A DNA stretch of 64,000 bases from NCBI GenBank assembly GCA_033675265.1, contig JAUJYZ010000952.1, positions 124,001 to 188,000 of the forward strand. Direction: 5' to 3'. The notes under the pieces are model-generated. The model had not been told where the DNA came from and did not search any database. It saw only the letters and a list, made by a program, of their open reading frames with translations. The position numbers were made by a program, and so were the translations under genes. This DNA is from Actinostola sp. cb2023 (Eukaryota; Cnidaria; Anthozoa; Actiniaria; Actinostolidae). Positions 45,290 through 56,823 of this stretch are shown here, one piece after another. Position 1 is the first letter of the stretch; each line of letters opens with the position of its first letter.

Positions 45290-45542
45290 ATGCATAATGA
45301 CGTAATGTCACTACAACTATATACCAGAATGCTTTGCGAATTTCTTTTTTCTAGATTTTTTTTCGCTCGTGAGGTAATTATTTCAATTGTAAATTACGTA
45401 ATTCAGTTTTAGCTGCCAAGTAATGTTTAATAAACAGTTCACAATCCACTAAGACAAAGGTTACCAATTATCTCACAAAAGAAGATGCGCAAAGCATTCT
45501 GGTAGTTGTAGTCATATTACGTCATTATGATTAAGGTCTATT
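45290..45542. mobile_element. MITE with long inverted ends (copy B)
   Basis: Same family as 580-845: ATGACGTAATGTCACTACAAC at the left, GTTGTAGTCATATTACGTCAT at the right, and the same interior. Its right end abuts the TTAA-flanked element. Confidence 0.78.
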
Positions 45543-45544
45543 AA

Positions 45545-46195
45545 AGACTCCGTGTCGACCGGCATGCAACGCGCGCGCAATGTTTTTGTTTTGATTCCCG
45601 CCATTCGCTCTTCTCATCGACAATATTTCCTTTTCCGAGCTGATACGTAGCAAAGGAACTGTAAAATTATGAGAAAATGAACACATTCAGTTCCGCTGAG
45701 AAGGAAAAGCGAGAGGAAATAACAACACAGCGCAGTACTATACACAGCGAAGGTTCATATAGTGCTTACTTACTGTAAAATAACTTCAGCAAATTCGCTG
45801 TCTGTTCGGCGATTATATCCTAGTTCACTCTTCTTGGATCTCCATAGATCTCGGATAGATTTCCTAACGTAAATAACTTTTAACTCTTCCGGTCTTTTGG
45901 GCCTACCAACAGGCCTGCTCCTCTTCCTCGTCGCTGACATGACGGGAGAAACATGGACGTGAAAATAGCAAAAAATCCTGCAGAAACTTCCTCTTCCACG
46001 ACCCAATACATATTACCAGCTATACACATATAAATTCCCGACCTTTTGCCGGTGATATCTCGAGGAGAAACAACTCGATGCCTTTCAGAAAATCAGATTG
46101 AGAATCGATAGAGATACAAACACAAGAAATCGAATTTCGTATGATACGTTATTATCGCTCTGGGCGCGCGTTGCATGCCGGTCGACACGGAGTCT
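45545..46195. mobile_element. 651-bp element with 34-bp inverted ends and TTAA duplication
   Basis: AGACTCCGTGTCGACCGGCA continuing to CGCGCGC at the left matches the inverted right end at 33 of 34 positions. TTAA is present at 45541-45544 and 46196-46199. TTAA duplication is the hallmark of piggyBac and Kolobok elements. No transposase is present; it carries one small frame. Confidence 0.82.
45770..45969 (-). CDS. Small basic protein in the TTAA element, function unknown
   Basis: The most likely start is the Met before SATRKRSRPVGRPKRPEELK, near 45938. A basic nuclear-signal-like and AT-hook-like segment (RPVGRPKRP) is followed by VIYVRKSIRDLWRSKKSELGYNRRTDSEFAEVILQ, a helical segment. It ends within the element at 45770. 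It may be the N-terminal piece of a transposon protein left in a deletion derivative. No family assigned. Confidence 0.4.
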
Positions 46196-46288
46196 TTAAG
46201 TAAAACGGAGACGATCACGAATATCGTGAAAAGACGTGGAACTCCACGAATAATAACAACCCTTTCGTATATTATGATGCAACCCTTT

Positions 46289-46354
46289 AGTTACACATCC
46301 TCACTGCATACTCATTACCTCATCAGGTAAGGTTGAGTTATGGGGAGAATCCGC
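46289..46354 (-). repeat. Split direct repeat A, outer copy
   Basis: AGTTACACATCCTCACTGCA through GAGAATCCGC. Identical over 66 bases to 46533-46598. Confidence 0.85.
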
Positions 46355-46435
46355 GACTGATGAGGCAATAGGCATACAACGAGGATAGGTGTTTCATAGG
46401 TTAGGTAGCCGCCACCAGGGGAGGTGGGTGGGTCA

Positions 46436-46534
46436 CAAAATCTTGCTGCCGTCCCGGAATACCGTTGAAGTGACGACTTTAAGGTGGGACGGGTATTTAT
46501 ACTGACGAGCTAATTAATTATGCAGTGAGAATAG
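46436..46534 (-). repeat. Split direct repeat B, inner copy
   Basis: Ends TATGCAGTGAGAATAG. It matches 52055-52156 except for one substitution and a 3-base indel (GACGACGGG against GACGGG). Confidence 0.85.
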
Positions 46535-46598
46535 TTACACATCCTCACTGCATACTCATTACCTCATCAGGTAAGGTTGAGTTATGGGGAGAATCCGC
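46533..46598 (-). repeat. Split direct repeat A, inner copy
   Basis: Directly follows repeat B. The B/A joint forms an inverted repeat TATGCAGTGAG...CTCACTGCATA, as might be expected of a circle-junction sequence. Confidence 0.85.
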
Positions 46599-49500
46599 TC
46601 CTGCCCTCAACACCGTGCCATGGGCACTCAAACTAGCAAAACTGCCAGCCAGACGACAAACACACACCAAGTAACCCATATCATTCTTTATTCCTCTCCA
46701 TTACTCAGATTCAGTTCCCCTTAGCCTTCTTGATGCCACGCTTCGTATACATGAGCAGCGCAATAACATAAATTAGCGTTCTACAAACCGAGGAACTAGA
46801 AAATACACTGGTCGAGTCTGAGTCTGAACATCTGGTGAAGAAATCAATGAAAAAGAAAACAGCGTCTCGTACTAAATTATATAAGTTATCCACTGAGAGA
46901 TGGGCTCTGTCCTGTAATGAACTCCAATTAGAAACAGTTAGAAATTCCGACAGCTGTTGTTCCAAAGCCGACCTCTGCCGCAGACATGGGCATGTTCCTG
47001 AACCACAAGCCTGGCAGAAATTTTCATCAAAGGCGTTGGGATACCAAGGGATCGATGGGGTGTAGGACAGCGTCAGGCAGCTTTCTAAGGTCTTGAAACC
47101 TACGGATGCAGGATAGTTCTTGCTTAACACATCGGAACGCCCAGAGATCCCATTGCAAGCAAACCGGCGAGGTCCATTCCCGACAATGCCGGGAAGGGAA
47201 AAGCAGTTCTGAACCAGAACCCTTTCTGTCTACCAGTAGCCGATCAACAACCATGTCTTGAAGGGTGGCCCATGCCACCAGAACGGTCTTGGTCGAATGC
47301 CCGGCACAACAACAGTGAACGCACCATGGAAACTTTGGTAGAAAATGTTGCGGAAAGGGCCAAGTGGAACAAAAGCTAAGGCGGAAACGTATGAACGTCA
47401 TGCCTGGCAGCCATCGGACTATATTGGCGATGAGGTTGACCCTAACAGACCCGCGGGAGTCACACAGGGTGTGCATGAGGCAGAGGATTTCCGCTTCTAT
47501 CCTTCTGGCCATACTATCCAGGGAAATGAAGTCAAACGAATGGAGGCCGATCAGGGTGCACCCACACCTCATGCGTAAGCATGGAGTCTGTACATCCGAA
47601 TACCTCCGCGAGGGGCCGTCACCCGGGGGTATTGGGCCGATGGTACGTAAATGTAGAAGGTCTGTATACTGAAATTTCGATCATGACTACAACATTAGAT
47701 CTCTTTAATAATCTCATTGACAGCGGAATTCCTACAGCCGTCGTTATCCAAGACGCACTTGAGGACTCGACAATTAGCTATCCGATGCTTAAACGGAGCA
47801 GTGTCAAGCCTAACGCATGCGCATTAAAATCAAAAACAATAACAAACGGTTGAGAAAAACCGTTCTAATCGCTAAATAAATGGCATACAGGACCCAAGTA
47901 GATGTTAATCTTTTTTAGAAAGTAATTTTAGAACTTCAAAATATCAAAAGGATAGAAGTCTAGAAGTGAATTCCCGGCCATATTATTTCCCAAAGGCCAA
48001 TCAAATAAGACACAGGGAGCCCAACACAGAAATAGAGGGTGGCCGAATCTCGCCGGGTTGACAAGGCGTTCTATGTGAGTTTTAATTTTTAATTTTATTT
48101 ATTTTTGTCTTCAAAAGTCATAAACAGTACTGCATCTACGATTGATGATCAAGATTCCTTCGTAATCGACCAGAATTATTGCCGGTTTAAAATTCGGTTT
48201 TCTTCACTCGAGGATGATCTGACGGCCTGCCGGCTGTTTGACACTTTCTTCCATGGCTTCAAAGTCAGTTCTAAGATGAAATAATCCCCACTAGAAATTG
48301 TTGGAAATGACAAACGTGCTTTGAATTCTTACTAGTGATCAATTAGATGCTTGCACAAACCTGATTAAAGTCGATGGAAACAGATATAATAAAAGTCCCG
48401 TGCTGATAAGTGAACCCAGTGCGATTTACTGATACTGATAAAGTAACCGGCCTCTATGAGCATGTAACACATAATGTAGGCGGCGGCCTCGGCGAACATT
48501 TTTCAAGGGGGTAGACGTTCCCAAGCCGGTGGGAGAAAACGCTGACCCACGTGGCGATCAACAATGCATTGCGACACAGGAACCCCGAGCGAACGAGCTG
48601 CACTTTGTAACGACAAGTCCTAAATTGTGGTACATTATATACGCACTTGCTTTCCACCCAAATTACAAAGTAAACGCTGTTTCGTTCAAGCTCGAAGCAG
48701 GTGCGGGATGAAGGATGGAGAAATACATGTTGGTAGCCTCTTTTATCATCGAACGACGCTTGAAAATGACCAGTGCGTATCTGGGCAAATCCGCGGGAAG
48801 ATCCCTAATCCAACGATTAAAAAATCGCTGGTCATCGCAGAGGCGGGGCTTAGAAGGCTCTACGGAGAACTAAGTGGGGTGGTGCCATATCGCCGACCCT
48901 TCCCCAAAATGTAAGTACCCTAGTGGACACCCACTCGACGACCGTGTCAGTGATAAAACCGCACCCCTTCACAAGTCTTGGAATTGGCAAGGCGAACACA
49001 GGGTGGCTGTAGCAAAAAGGATTGAGAAAACGATCGATCCCAACACCTTCTAATTCCCCATCAATGAATACACAAACATTAACAAAGACGCCATGAACCG
49101 CTATGGTATATTTCGTTAAAGGCTTCTCGCACGATTTCCAACAATGTCCCCCGATATATGAACAATAACTACTCACTAGAGAAGCAAATGGCAAATGGTT
49201 ATGGATTTCACCCGCCCTGGCAATCTGAGGGTGAGGGAAAACGTAGCGCGTGGATTCAACACTCCCAGGCCAGGGGGCCAACGAAGGGGAGAGTCCCCTG
49301 TATAGTGTCGCACACAGGAATCGTCAGAGAGTGGATGCAATGCAGCATCGATAACTCTCGCATAAAATGAGATGGAAACCCAAAACTGAACAAAAACAAA
49401 AAACGGAAAAGCGAAAACAAAAAATCCCGTGTGAATCAGAAGCAAAAAATGAAAAGCAGGAGACCCACCCCTTCGTTGACCCCGAGCTCCGAACTAGGTC

Positions 49501-49969
49501 CGAAATTAAGGCACAGAGCAGGCCTCCCCAAGGTCAACGAAGAAAGCGGGGGAAAGGGTACAAAGAACTGAGACAGTACGAAACAAACAAGATGGTAACC
49601 AGCCCTTTAATCAAAGCAAACGACAAACATCGACGAATTTTAATGCAAGTATTGATGCCCAATACAATTATCAGAAACGCCCCCGCTAGTGCGGCCGGGC
49701 ATCCGTACTTTTCATAGTGCGCAGCCTAATTTGCCTTCTAACGCCCTGAGGCGGGGTAGTAGCCTATGACGAGACAAGCAATATAGAAAGGCGTGAACTA
49801 ACGGTAATTACGGCGCTCAGATCAAACTACAACTCGTTTCGCGCTGTGTTATGACAGACTCCCCGGCACATCCCAAGTAATCCCATATAATCCAAAAGTG
49901 CGCCCTAGACACACCATGTGGAGCTATATCGTTAGACATCAATCACAAATGTGCCGGGGCCTGAGGTTG
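46599..49969. other. Internal region of the split-repeat element, coding content unclear
   Basis: Less AT-rich than its surroundings. Overlapping frames exist on both strands (46711-47130 and 47027-47572 minus; 47345-47578, 48529-48711 and 49367-49717 plus), but none shows a reverse transcriptase, RNase H or recombinase motif. A minus-strand AATAAA lies at 46687-46692. Some frames may be remains of element genes. Confidence 0.4.
46687..46692 (-). terminator. Possible poly(A) signal of the split-repeat element
   Basis: TTTATT on the plus strand reads AATAAA on the minus strand. It lies 24 bases after the stop of the last minus-strand frame and before the A-B-A repeats, where a retroelement transcript could end. 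Confidence 0.4.
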
Positions 49970-51145
49970 CCTCCAGTAAAACGCGCGTACACATATAATC
50001 AAACAATTCTGGTCGCCTTCACCGGATATATACACACACAGTAATGATTTCAAACAACTCTGGCCGCCTTTACCGGGTGGTACTACACACAGTTTTAACT
50101 TCACATGCGGAATACAAGTCATAGCAAACATGTAGCTTTTATTCAAACAATTCTAACCGTCTTCACCAATGGTATATTATAGAACACATATAATATAACC
50201 TGCAACAATTCTGGTCGCCTTCACTGGTGGAATACACATATATAACTTCAAACAGTTCTAGTCGCCGTGACCGGTGGTATACACATATAACTTGCAACAA
50301 TTCTAGTCGCCTTCACTGGTGGAATACACATATAAACTGGTCGCCTTCACCGGTGGAATATACATATAACTTGCAACAATTCTGGTCGCCTTCACTGGTG
50401 GAATACACATATCATTTCAAACAAGTCTGGTCGCCTTTACCGGTGGAATACACATATAATTTGCAACAATTCTGGTCGCCTTCCCTGGTGGAATACCCAA
50501 ATAACTTGCAACCGCCCAATTCTGGTCGCCTTCACCGGTGGAATACACATATAACTTGCAACCGCCCAATTCTGGTCGCCTTCACCGGTGGTATACACAT
50601 AGAACTTGCAACCGCCCAATTCTGGTTGCCTTTACCGGTGGAATACACATATATAACTTGCAACCGCCCATATTCTGGTCGCCTTCACCGGTGGAATACA
50701 CATATAACTTACTTGCAACCGCCCATATTCTGGTCGCCTTCACCGGTGGAATACACATATAACTTGCAACCGCCCATATTCTGGTCGCCTTCACCGGTGG
50801 AATACACATATAACTTGCAACCGCCCATATTCTGGTCGCCTTCACCGGTGGAATACACATATAACTTACTTGCAACCGCCCATATTCTGGTCGCCTTCAC
50901 CGGTGGAATACACATATAACTTACTTGCAACCGCCCATATTATGGTCGCCTTCACCGGTGGAATACACATATAACTTGCAACCGCATGTTCTGGTCGCCT
51001 TCACCGGTGGAATACACATATAACTTGCAACCGCCCATATTCTGGTCGCCTTCACCGGTGGAATACACATATAACTTAACTTACTTGCAACCGCCCATAT
51101 TATGGTCGCCTTCACCGGTGGAATACACATATAACTTGCACCTAT
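49970..51145 (+). repeat. Minisatellite, ~51-bp unit
   Basis: Over twenty copies of a unit like AACTTGCAACCGCCCATATT plus CTGGTCGCCTTCACCGGTGG plus AATACACATAT. Units range from about 45 to 60 bases, more degenerate at the left and near-identical at the right, so the array grows from the right side. It produces long misleading frames on both strands. It lies within the split-repeat element. Confidence 0.92.
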
Positions 51146-51149
51146 AAAG

Positions 51150-51883
51150 CGCTTAGTCCGCCTTAGCCGTTGATAATAATAATAATTACAGATGCAATTT
51201 TAAAACGACTTTTAACCAAAATTTGCTTAAACACTCAACCAGAACTACAATTAGGTTAATGAGCGATGCTTGGATAACAAAGAAAGGAAGGCCGATAAGG
51301 TAATTAAACCACAATAGGGCTATGGAAAACCGCACCCCATACTGAAATACACGAGGGAACCGAAGCAAAGGCAAACACACCATGAGATACTGATAGTAGA
51401 AAACACATAAACGCCCCAAAATAACAAATTGCGAGAGCGAAGAGTTATGACTAGAACCAGAAACAATTTGACCTATAACGCAGCTGACCGAAGGGCATTC
51501 TGAAACTTTCCAAAACGGCAAAGAACCCCAATAAAAAGTAACTAAATACTTAGGAAGACAAAATTACCTAATAAGCCGGCCCTTGAAAACCGCCGAATAC
51601 TAACGAGCCAACCGGAAAGGACTACTAAAACAAGCCGAGCTAGTACAAAGATGCCTAAGAAATAACCAAATTTACGGGGTGAAATGGACAAGCTACTACG
51701 AACTAAGTACCGATACCAGAAAGCAAAAATAAAACCCTGAGCGAAAGGGCACTAGCTGAAGTGAAAACAAACCGAGGCCGAGAGAAAACATGTACAAAGC
51801 TAGAGAAAGAATATACCAAACCAGATAAAGCTCTATCGTAACTGCCAACAAATTACCCCGTTTGCTACTCCATTTGACAATGC
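51150..51883. other. A-rich part of the split-repeat element, no gene
   Basis: An open minus frame at 51186-51521 is hydrophobic and without motif; I do not call it. Confidence 0.4.
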
Positions 51884-52020
51884 TTACTCGAGCTCTGCCG
51901 GTTCTGGCGCCGGCACTAGAACTGGACCTGGGTCCTCTGCTGGTTCTTGAAAAGCTGTGGCTCTTGTTGCTGCGCTGGAGCAGCGCCGGGAGTGCAAGGA
52001 AGAACAGGTTGGTCGGCCAT
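51884..52020 (-). pseudogene. Gag-like start of the split-repeat element
   Basis: A Met at 52020 opens MADQPVLPCTPGAAPAQQQE, then stops after 34 codons. The neighbouring frame continues with acidic, Pro-rich EPAEDPGPVLVPAPEPAELE. A Pro/Gln/Ala-rich start soon after the 5' repeat is common for gag. This is weak evidence by composition and position only. Confidence 0.3.
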
Positions 52021-52054
52021 GAGTAACGCTGGTGGCGGCTCGACAGGAAAAGGC

Positions 52055-52156
52055 CAAAATCTTGCTGCCGTCCCGGAATACCATTGAAGTGACGACTTTA
52101 AGGTGGGACGACGGGTATTTATACTGACGAGCTAATTAATTATGCAGTGAGAATAG
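52055..52156 (-). repeat. Split direct repeat B, outer copy
   Basis: Marks the 5' end of the element on the minus strand. The flanking host sequence begins CACTCTTTAC. Confidence 0.8.
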
Positions 52157-52407
52157 CACTCTTTACAATTCTTTATTCAGGCAAACTTGTATTAATCTTT
52201 GTGCCAGTGTAGCTAATTACAAGCTTTGTGAGAGATCGTACACAAGCTGAGTTAGAGCCAAGCCGACCAGAAAGACTTTCTTTAGTAGGTGTGGTTGTCA
52301 GAAGGAATTCCTTACTCGTGCACGTTCCTAACTTAAACATGCCATAGTTTTGCAAAATGTTCTTTTGTCATTTTATATTTATGTTACGCGACCCGACAAG
52401 CTTTAGC

Positions 52408-52759
52408 TTTAAAGTGCTACTTGGACGAAAATCGATCGAAATTTAATTTTGCTGAAACTTCACTGATATAATCTCAAAGAGCCATACAATTACTGGTTAA
52501 TGTGTTTTCTCAAAATTCCTATGGGAAGTATTACATTTTTATGAATCTTTAGAAGTGTACAAAGAAATGTATGGAGCTGAATGGTGGGTTGAGTAGATGA
52601 CGTCACTGACACCTCTAAAGATTCATAAAAATATAGTACTTCCCTCTGGAATATCGAAAAAAGATTTTAACTAGTTATTATTAGACCCTTGAAGAATTAT
52701 TCAATGAAGTTTCAGCTAAATTAAATTTCGATCGATTTTCGTCCAAGTAGCACTTTAAA
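52408..52759. mobile_element. Palindromic MITE
   Basis: TTTAAAGTGCTACTTGGACG...ATCGATCGAAATTTAATTT at the left returns inverted at the right. Inside, TATGGGAAGTA..ATTTTTATGAATCTTTAGAGG-like arms also pair, so nearly the whole 350 bases can fold. No gene. Confidence 0.82.
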
Positions 52760-53684
52760 TAATGATCGTCTTTAAATATTTATGGTTATGTTTAACTTGC
52801 AAAATCAATTAAGAATGCATCTATATATGAATAACGAATGCACAACAGCTGAACTTCCGTTGCATAACAGATGTTATAAAACAATTTAGATATAACGCGC
52901 GCTCTGATTGGTCAAAACACCGTTTTAGATGAGAGTATAAACACGGTACGTCATGACCTTGAAAGACCTTATTTGATCGACACCAAATACATTTTTTTCT
53001 GCTGTTAAACATGTTTTATTTAATGACTTTATTTTCAACAAAAGCCATATATAAAATCAGTTTTTCTTGTTTTTTCAAGTTCAAGTTATATCTAGATGTG
53101 ATTTTGCTGTTTTGAAACCGAAAATTTGCAAGAATTGAGCTTCTCATACTCATTAATTATTCATGAGGTAACCAGGCAATCCGGTGCATCAAATCCGGTC
53201 ACATCCTGGATACCCCGGAAAGTCCGCTCTAGAGTACTTTGAAACATTACTTCAAAAACACCAAAAACTGGCGGCGAATCGTCCACTTTTGTCCACAAAT
53301 CACAATATAAATGAAAAGAACTAAATAATCTAACTGCTCAGTTTTCTCAATCACATACTAACCGTTCTATGAGTGCTATAGCTACAAATATTTTCTCAAG
53401 TTAACGACTGAAAATACCAAGCAACGATAGCCGTATTTAATATACTCACAAAATAGATCGGAGCCTAAAAATGTATATCTCTAGTAAAATATGTCAAACA
53501 GAAAAAATATTGTCAAATGTCTCAAAAACGTCCATCGTTTATAGTACATTCTTGTCGAGAAAAATGCTGAAAAGAGATTCAAAAAAATACGACAAAACTG
53601 TGAATATTTGGCTATCTGACTTCGTGTTCCATTCATCTAGTTGTCAAATATTTCAGAAAGTTTGACGACTCTTCGTCATTGATC
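52760..53684. other. AT-rich DNA, no gene
   Basis: TTCTCATACTCATTAATTATTCATGAGG at 53141 resembles the ends of the palindromic elements at 57.5 kb. Nothing else. Confidence 0.4.
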
Positions 53685-53799
53685 TACCCTGGTCCCAGAG
53701 ACACTGACCTACACTCTCCCTTACCGGACTTTTGAGCCGCGAAGCGGCGAGCGAGCTGCGAAGCAGCGACAAGCTCGTCAGAGCCTCTGGTAGCAAGCG
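53685..53799 (-). repeat. Transposon end, inverted copy of 10.92-11.04 kb
   Basis: Reverse complement of 10923-11035, including TACCCTGGTCCCAGAG and the GCTGCTTCGCAGC-type inner repeats. Confidence 0.75.
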
Positions 53800-55194
53800 G
53801 TACCAATCTCACTTCCATGCTAAATGACGCCTTCAATCATAAAATATAATCCAATAAACTATGACCAATCACATTAAAGATACAACGCGGTAATTGGCAT
53901 TAGGGAGGGGAGATTTAGTTCACAACAATGTTCTTGCTTCACGGAATTCAAGCGATCGCTCGACGCGCTGTTTACAGTATAAATGAACACGAGTCAAAAA
54001 AAACACCACTAGTTTTCACTAGAACGTTAGACTAGTTTTTAAAACACCTTTAGAAATTTTTCTGACAGAAAATAGCATTCTTCTTCGAAACGTTTTTCCT
54101 GTCAAAACACTAAACGGCACAGATAAAAGTTGTCGAGTCGCTTGCCATTTTTATTCAGTCCTTTTCGCGAGATTTGATTGGACCGGGATTGGATGATGGG
54201 CGATTTCTGACGCTTTTCAGGAGAATTGCAAATTTGATGAGTAGAATCTCACGTAAATAAAGGATTTTTTCAAAAGGAAATCATTGTAGTTATTTTATAA
54301 AAGAAATATAAAACAGTTAATAATAAACACAATCAAATATACAATCTAACTATTTACATCAATAAGTAAATCAACAAATAGAAAGAGGTTGAATTCCCGC
54401 TACATAATTACGATTATTAATTAACGAAATAAGACAAGCGAAACTGTCGAGTGCATTCAGATGTCTGAATTAGCATGGGTGTCTGTTGGTTATTGGTGAG
54501 TTAAACCCTGCTTCACCACTCGCCTTATTACTTTGGTTGGGGCTAAGTATTAAGGTAAGAGAACTATAATTTTCAGTAGAATTTTTCTAGATCTAGGCTT
54601 CAAATAAATAATAAATATATAAATATCATTATTTCAACTGTAGAAGTTTTCAAGGTCATTGCATTCATTTGTATGGCCAAGTGTTCATGTTTCTTCAATT
54701 CGATAGCTCTGTAGACGTGCTGTCTCATACTCAAGAGAGAATCCCACAGTTCTAGCGAGTTTCAAAGTGCTGATAAAAGATCGATATGCGAGTAAAGAAT
54801 TTATTCAGTTGAATAGAAAAGTGGATTGAAGTTCGACATGCATGATTCGATAAAGTGTTATTTATTTGCAATGCAAATACAGTGCCTGAAAGGTGTGGGT
54901 TTAGCTATGACACAAGTCCAGTCCATCGGAATGTAGAATGACTATTACCTAGCAAGACTGTTCTTTGTGTTACAATATATGCCTCAAAAATTACAATACA
55001 ATACAAAATTACAATACAAAATTGATCCACAGTGGCATCAACTGATTCAATCAAGTGATTCGACAAGGATTGTAAACATTATTTCTAAAACTCATTAATA
55101 ATTCATGAGCCATTAGGCCAATGGGAGCTGTCCATTTGGTCAGGTGCATGGACCTTTATACCCCCGTACAGACCTGCCAGGTTTTAGTTATAGA

Positions 55195-55320
55195 ACTGAT
55201 TAATAAAACATGAGCGTTATAACTTTTTAGTTATAACACTCATGCATAAACATGAGTGTTATAGCTAAAAGTGATACAATGTATAACACTCCTGTTTCAT
55301 TAATCAGTTCTAGAACTGAC
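55195..55320. repeat. Foldback element
   Basis: TAGAACTGATTAATAAAACATGAGCGTTATAAC at the left pairs with the inverted GTATAACACTCCTGTTTCATTAATCAGTTCTAG at the right. It lies inside the block absent from copy A. Confidence 0.75.
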
Positions 55321-55597
55321 TACCCGAAACACAGGCCTGTATGCAAAGATCTCAGTTTTAGTATCGCATCACTGACCTTCACATAGGCATTTTTGGAATA
55401 ATATTCCTCGGTTCCTTTTGACACCTACAATATATATCTCTTTCAAATGTGGGACGAGTTGTGGTGTTCAGTGCGCATGATCGCAGTGTAACAGTCATCT
55501 CTTACCTACAAATTTGTGATTTTCTTTAACTTTTTCCATCGGAAATTATTAAATATCAGTTTAAATGAATGTTGGGTTTTAGAAGTCATTTATAAAA

Positions 55598-55690
55598 CTC
55601 GATGCCGTGTTGTATCGGGTATATAGATACTCGGCTTCGCCTCGTATCTATATCCACCGATACAACACGGCCTCTCGTTTTATAAATATC
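55598..55690. repeat. Foldback with CTCGGCTTCGCCTCG loop
   Basis: GATGCCGTGTTGTATCGG..TATATAGATAC pairs with GTATCTATATCCACCGATACAACACGGC around CTCGGCTTCGCCTC. The same arm GATACAACACGGCC reappears at 56435. Confidence 0.8.
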
Positions 55691-55751
55691 ACTTTCAATC
55701 TTGAAATCCATTCAAGTGGAAATGCAACACTAGTAAAGAACCACATTCCAA

Positions 55752-56062
55752 ATTTGTTTGTGTTCGTATACTTAGAGTGCAAACCATATGTCCGTGAAAT
55801 AGTACTATTACTAAAAAGTACTAAATAGTGTTATCTCTATTGTTTTCTATTGTTTCATCAGTGCTATTTAGTACTAATTAATTAGTATTGTTTCACGGAC
55901 ATATGGTTTGCACTCTATAGCCGTTGTAATTAGATTTTATGCATTTAGCCCTGAAGATGGGCGCTTAGCCCGAAAGCTAATTGGCAGTTTTTTATTAAAA
56001 ATAAGGTTGAAGAAACAAAATTTTTGTCATGAATCATCCAACCTACAAACCGACATTAGATT
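55752..56062. mobile_element. Inserted block with CACATTCCAAA duplication
   Basis: CACATTCCAAA stands at both edges (55742-55752 and 56063-56073), while copy A has the site once. Inside is a hairpin with AGAGTGCAAACCATATGTCC arms (55771-55918). Next comes CTGAAGATGGGCGCTTAGCCCGAAAGC, a small stem-loop of the kind found at 3' ends of some Penelope-like/GIY-YIG retroelements (inference). Confidence 0.6.
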
Positions 56063-56274
56063 CACATTCCAAACGTTCTGATATAAGTGATATAGAAACT
56101 GTGTTTTATTAATGAGCTTTATAATCAGTCTGTACGGATCCATTCATGCAAGTGAACGATTGGACAAACCTAGTTGGACCATTTGCTCATGAATTCGATA
56201 ACAGTGGTTATTCATGAAACACTGATATTTTCCTTAATCAGGTTTGTATATTATTATTATTATGTAATAATAGA

Positions 56275-56385
56275 CACAATGTGAGCGGCCGTGTTGTATG
56301 AGATCTACAATCACGTGAGCCGAAGGCGAGTGATTGTAGATCTCATACAACACGCGAATATTGTATCTATTACTTATCATATCCA
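56275..56385. repeat. Foldback, ACACGGCCG / ATACAATAT family
   Basis: GACACAATGTGAGCGGCCGTGTTGTATGAGATCTACAATC pairs with GATTGTAGATCTCATACAACACGCGAATATTGTATC. The loop holds GAGCCGAAGGCGAG. Confidence 0.8.
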
Positions 56386-56823
56386 CAGACTTATTGTGTT
56401 TTCCTCATGAATCATTAATGATATGATAACCACCGATACAACACGGCCTCTCGTTTTATAAACTTCACGTGCTGTTTACAGTGATATAGACACTAATGCT
56501 TTATTAACCAGTGTCTTTATCGGAATATAAAGATCCATGCATGTGACCGATTGGACAAACCTGGGTCAGTGGACCAATTGCTTATGCACTATGAATGAGT
56601 TTGATAATTATTATTACAGTGTTAGCATTGGTGTTCACGATACGTTTTAGTTATTTCATTCTCTTTATTTGCAGCTGTGTTTGACTTCAGTTGGTTATTA
56701 TTGATCAAAAACTCACCCAATACTGTTCTCAGTCAACTTTGGAATGTTTTACTGAAACCATTACAAGCGCCGATTAATTGCGAAACTCCTGAAATTCAAA
56801 AGTTCTGAACGCATGTGCATAAG

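Larger units (their letters stand above)
46289..52156 (-). mobile_element. Split-direct-repeat element (Ngaro/DIRS-like architecture)
   Basis: Two short repeats occur twice in an interleaved order. Repeat A (66 bases, AGTTACACATCCTCACTGCA...) lies at 46289-46354 and 46533-46598. Repeat B (about 100 bases, CAAAATCTTGCTGCCGTCCC...) lies at 46436-46534 and 52055-52156. Read on the minus strand the order is B, internal region, A, B, A. This is the A1-ORFs-B1-A2-B2 layout of Ngaro/PAT-type retrotransposons that use a tyrosine recombinase. The inner A and B copies overlap by two bases at 46533. A gag-like start lies just inside the 52-kb end and an AATAAA on the minus strand just inside the other. 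I saw no reverse transcriptase or recombinase motif, so it is probably non-autonomous or degraded. Confidence 0.65.

Noticed and set aside
46711..47572. Cys/Trp-rich overlapping minus frames as element genes
   Set aside because: No recognised motif; both strands have comparable open frames, so coding direction cannot be decided.
50227..50919. A 230-residue open frame with repeated SPSPVEYTYNLQ units
   Set aside because: It is the translation of the 51-bp minisatellite. Frames on both strands stay open for the same reason, and there is no gene context.
49970..51145. CRISPR array
   Set aside because: Units are tandem without unique spacers, there are no cas genes, and the DNA is eukaryotic.
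51186..51521. Hydrophobic minus-strand frame as a membrane protein gene
   Set aside because: No motif, no start context, and composition follows the A-rich plus strand.
46436..52156. Simple LTR retrotransposon bounded by the 100-bp B repeats
   Set aside because: The interleaved A repeats fit split direct repeats better, and no TG...CA ends or primer-binding site are evident.
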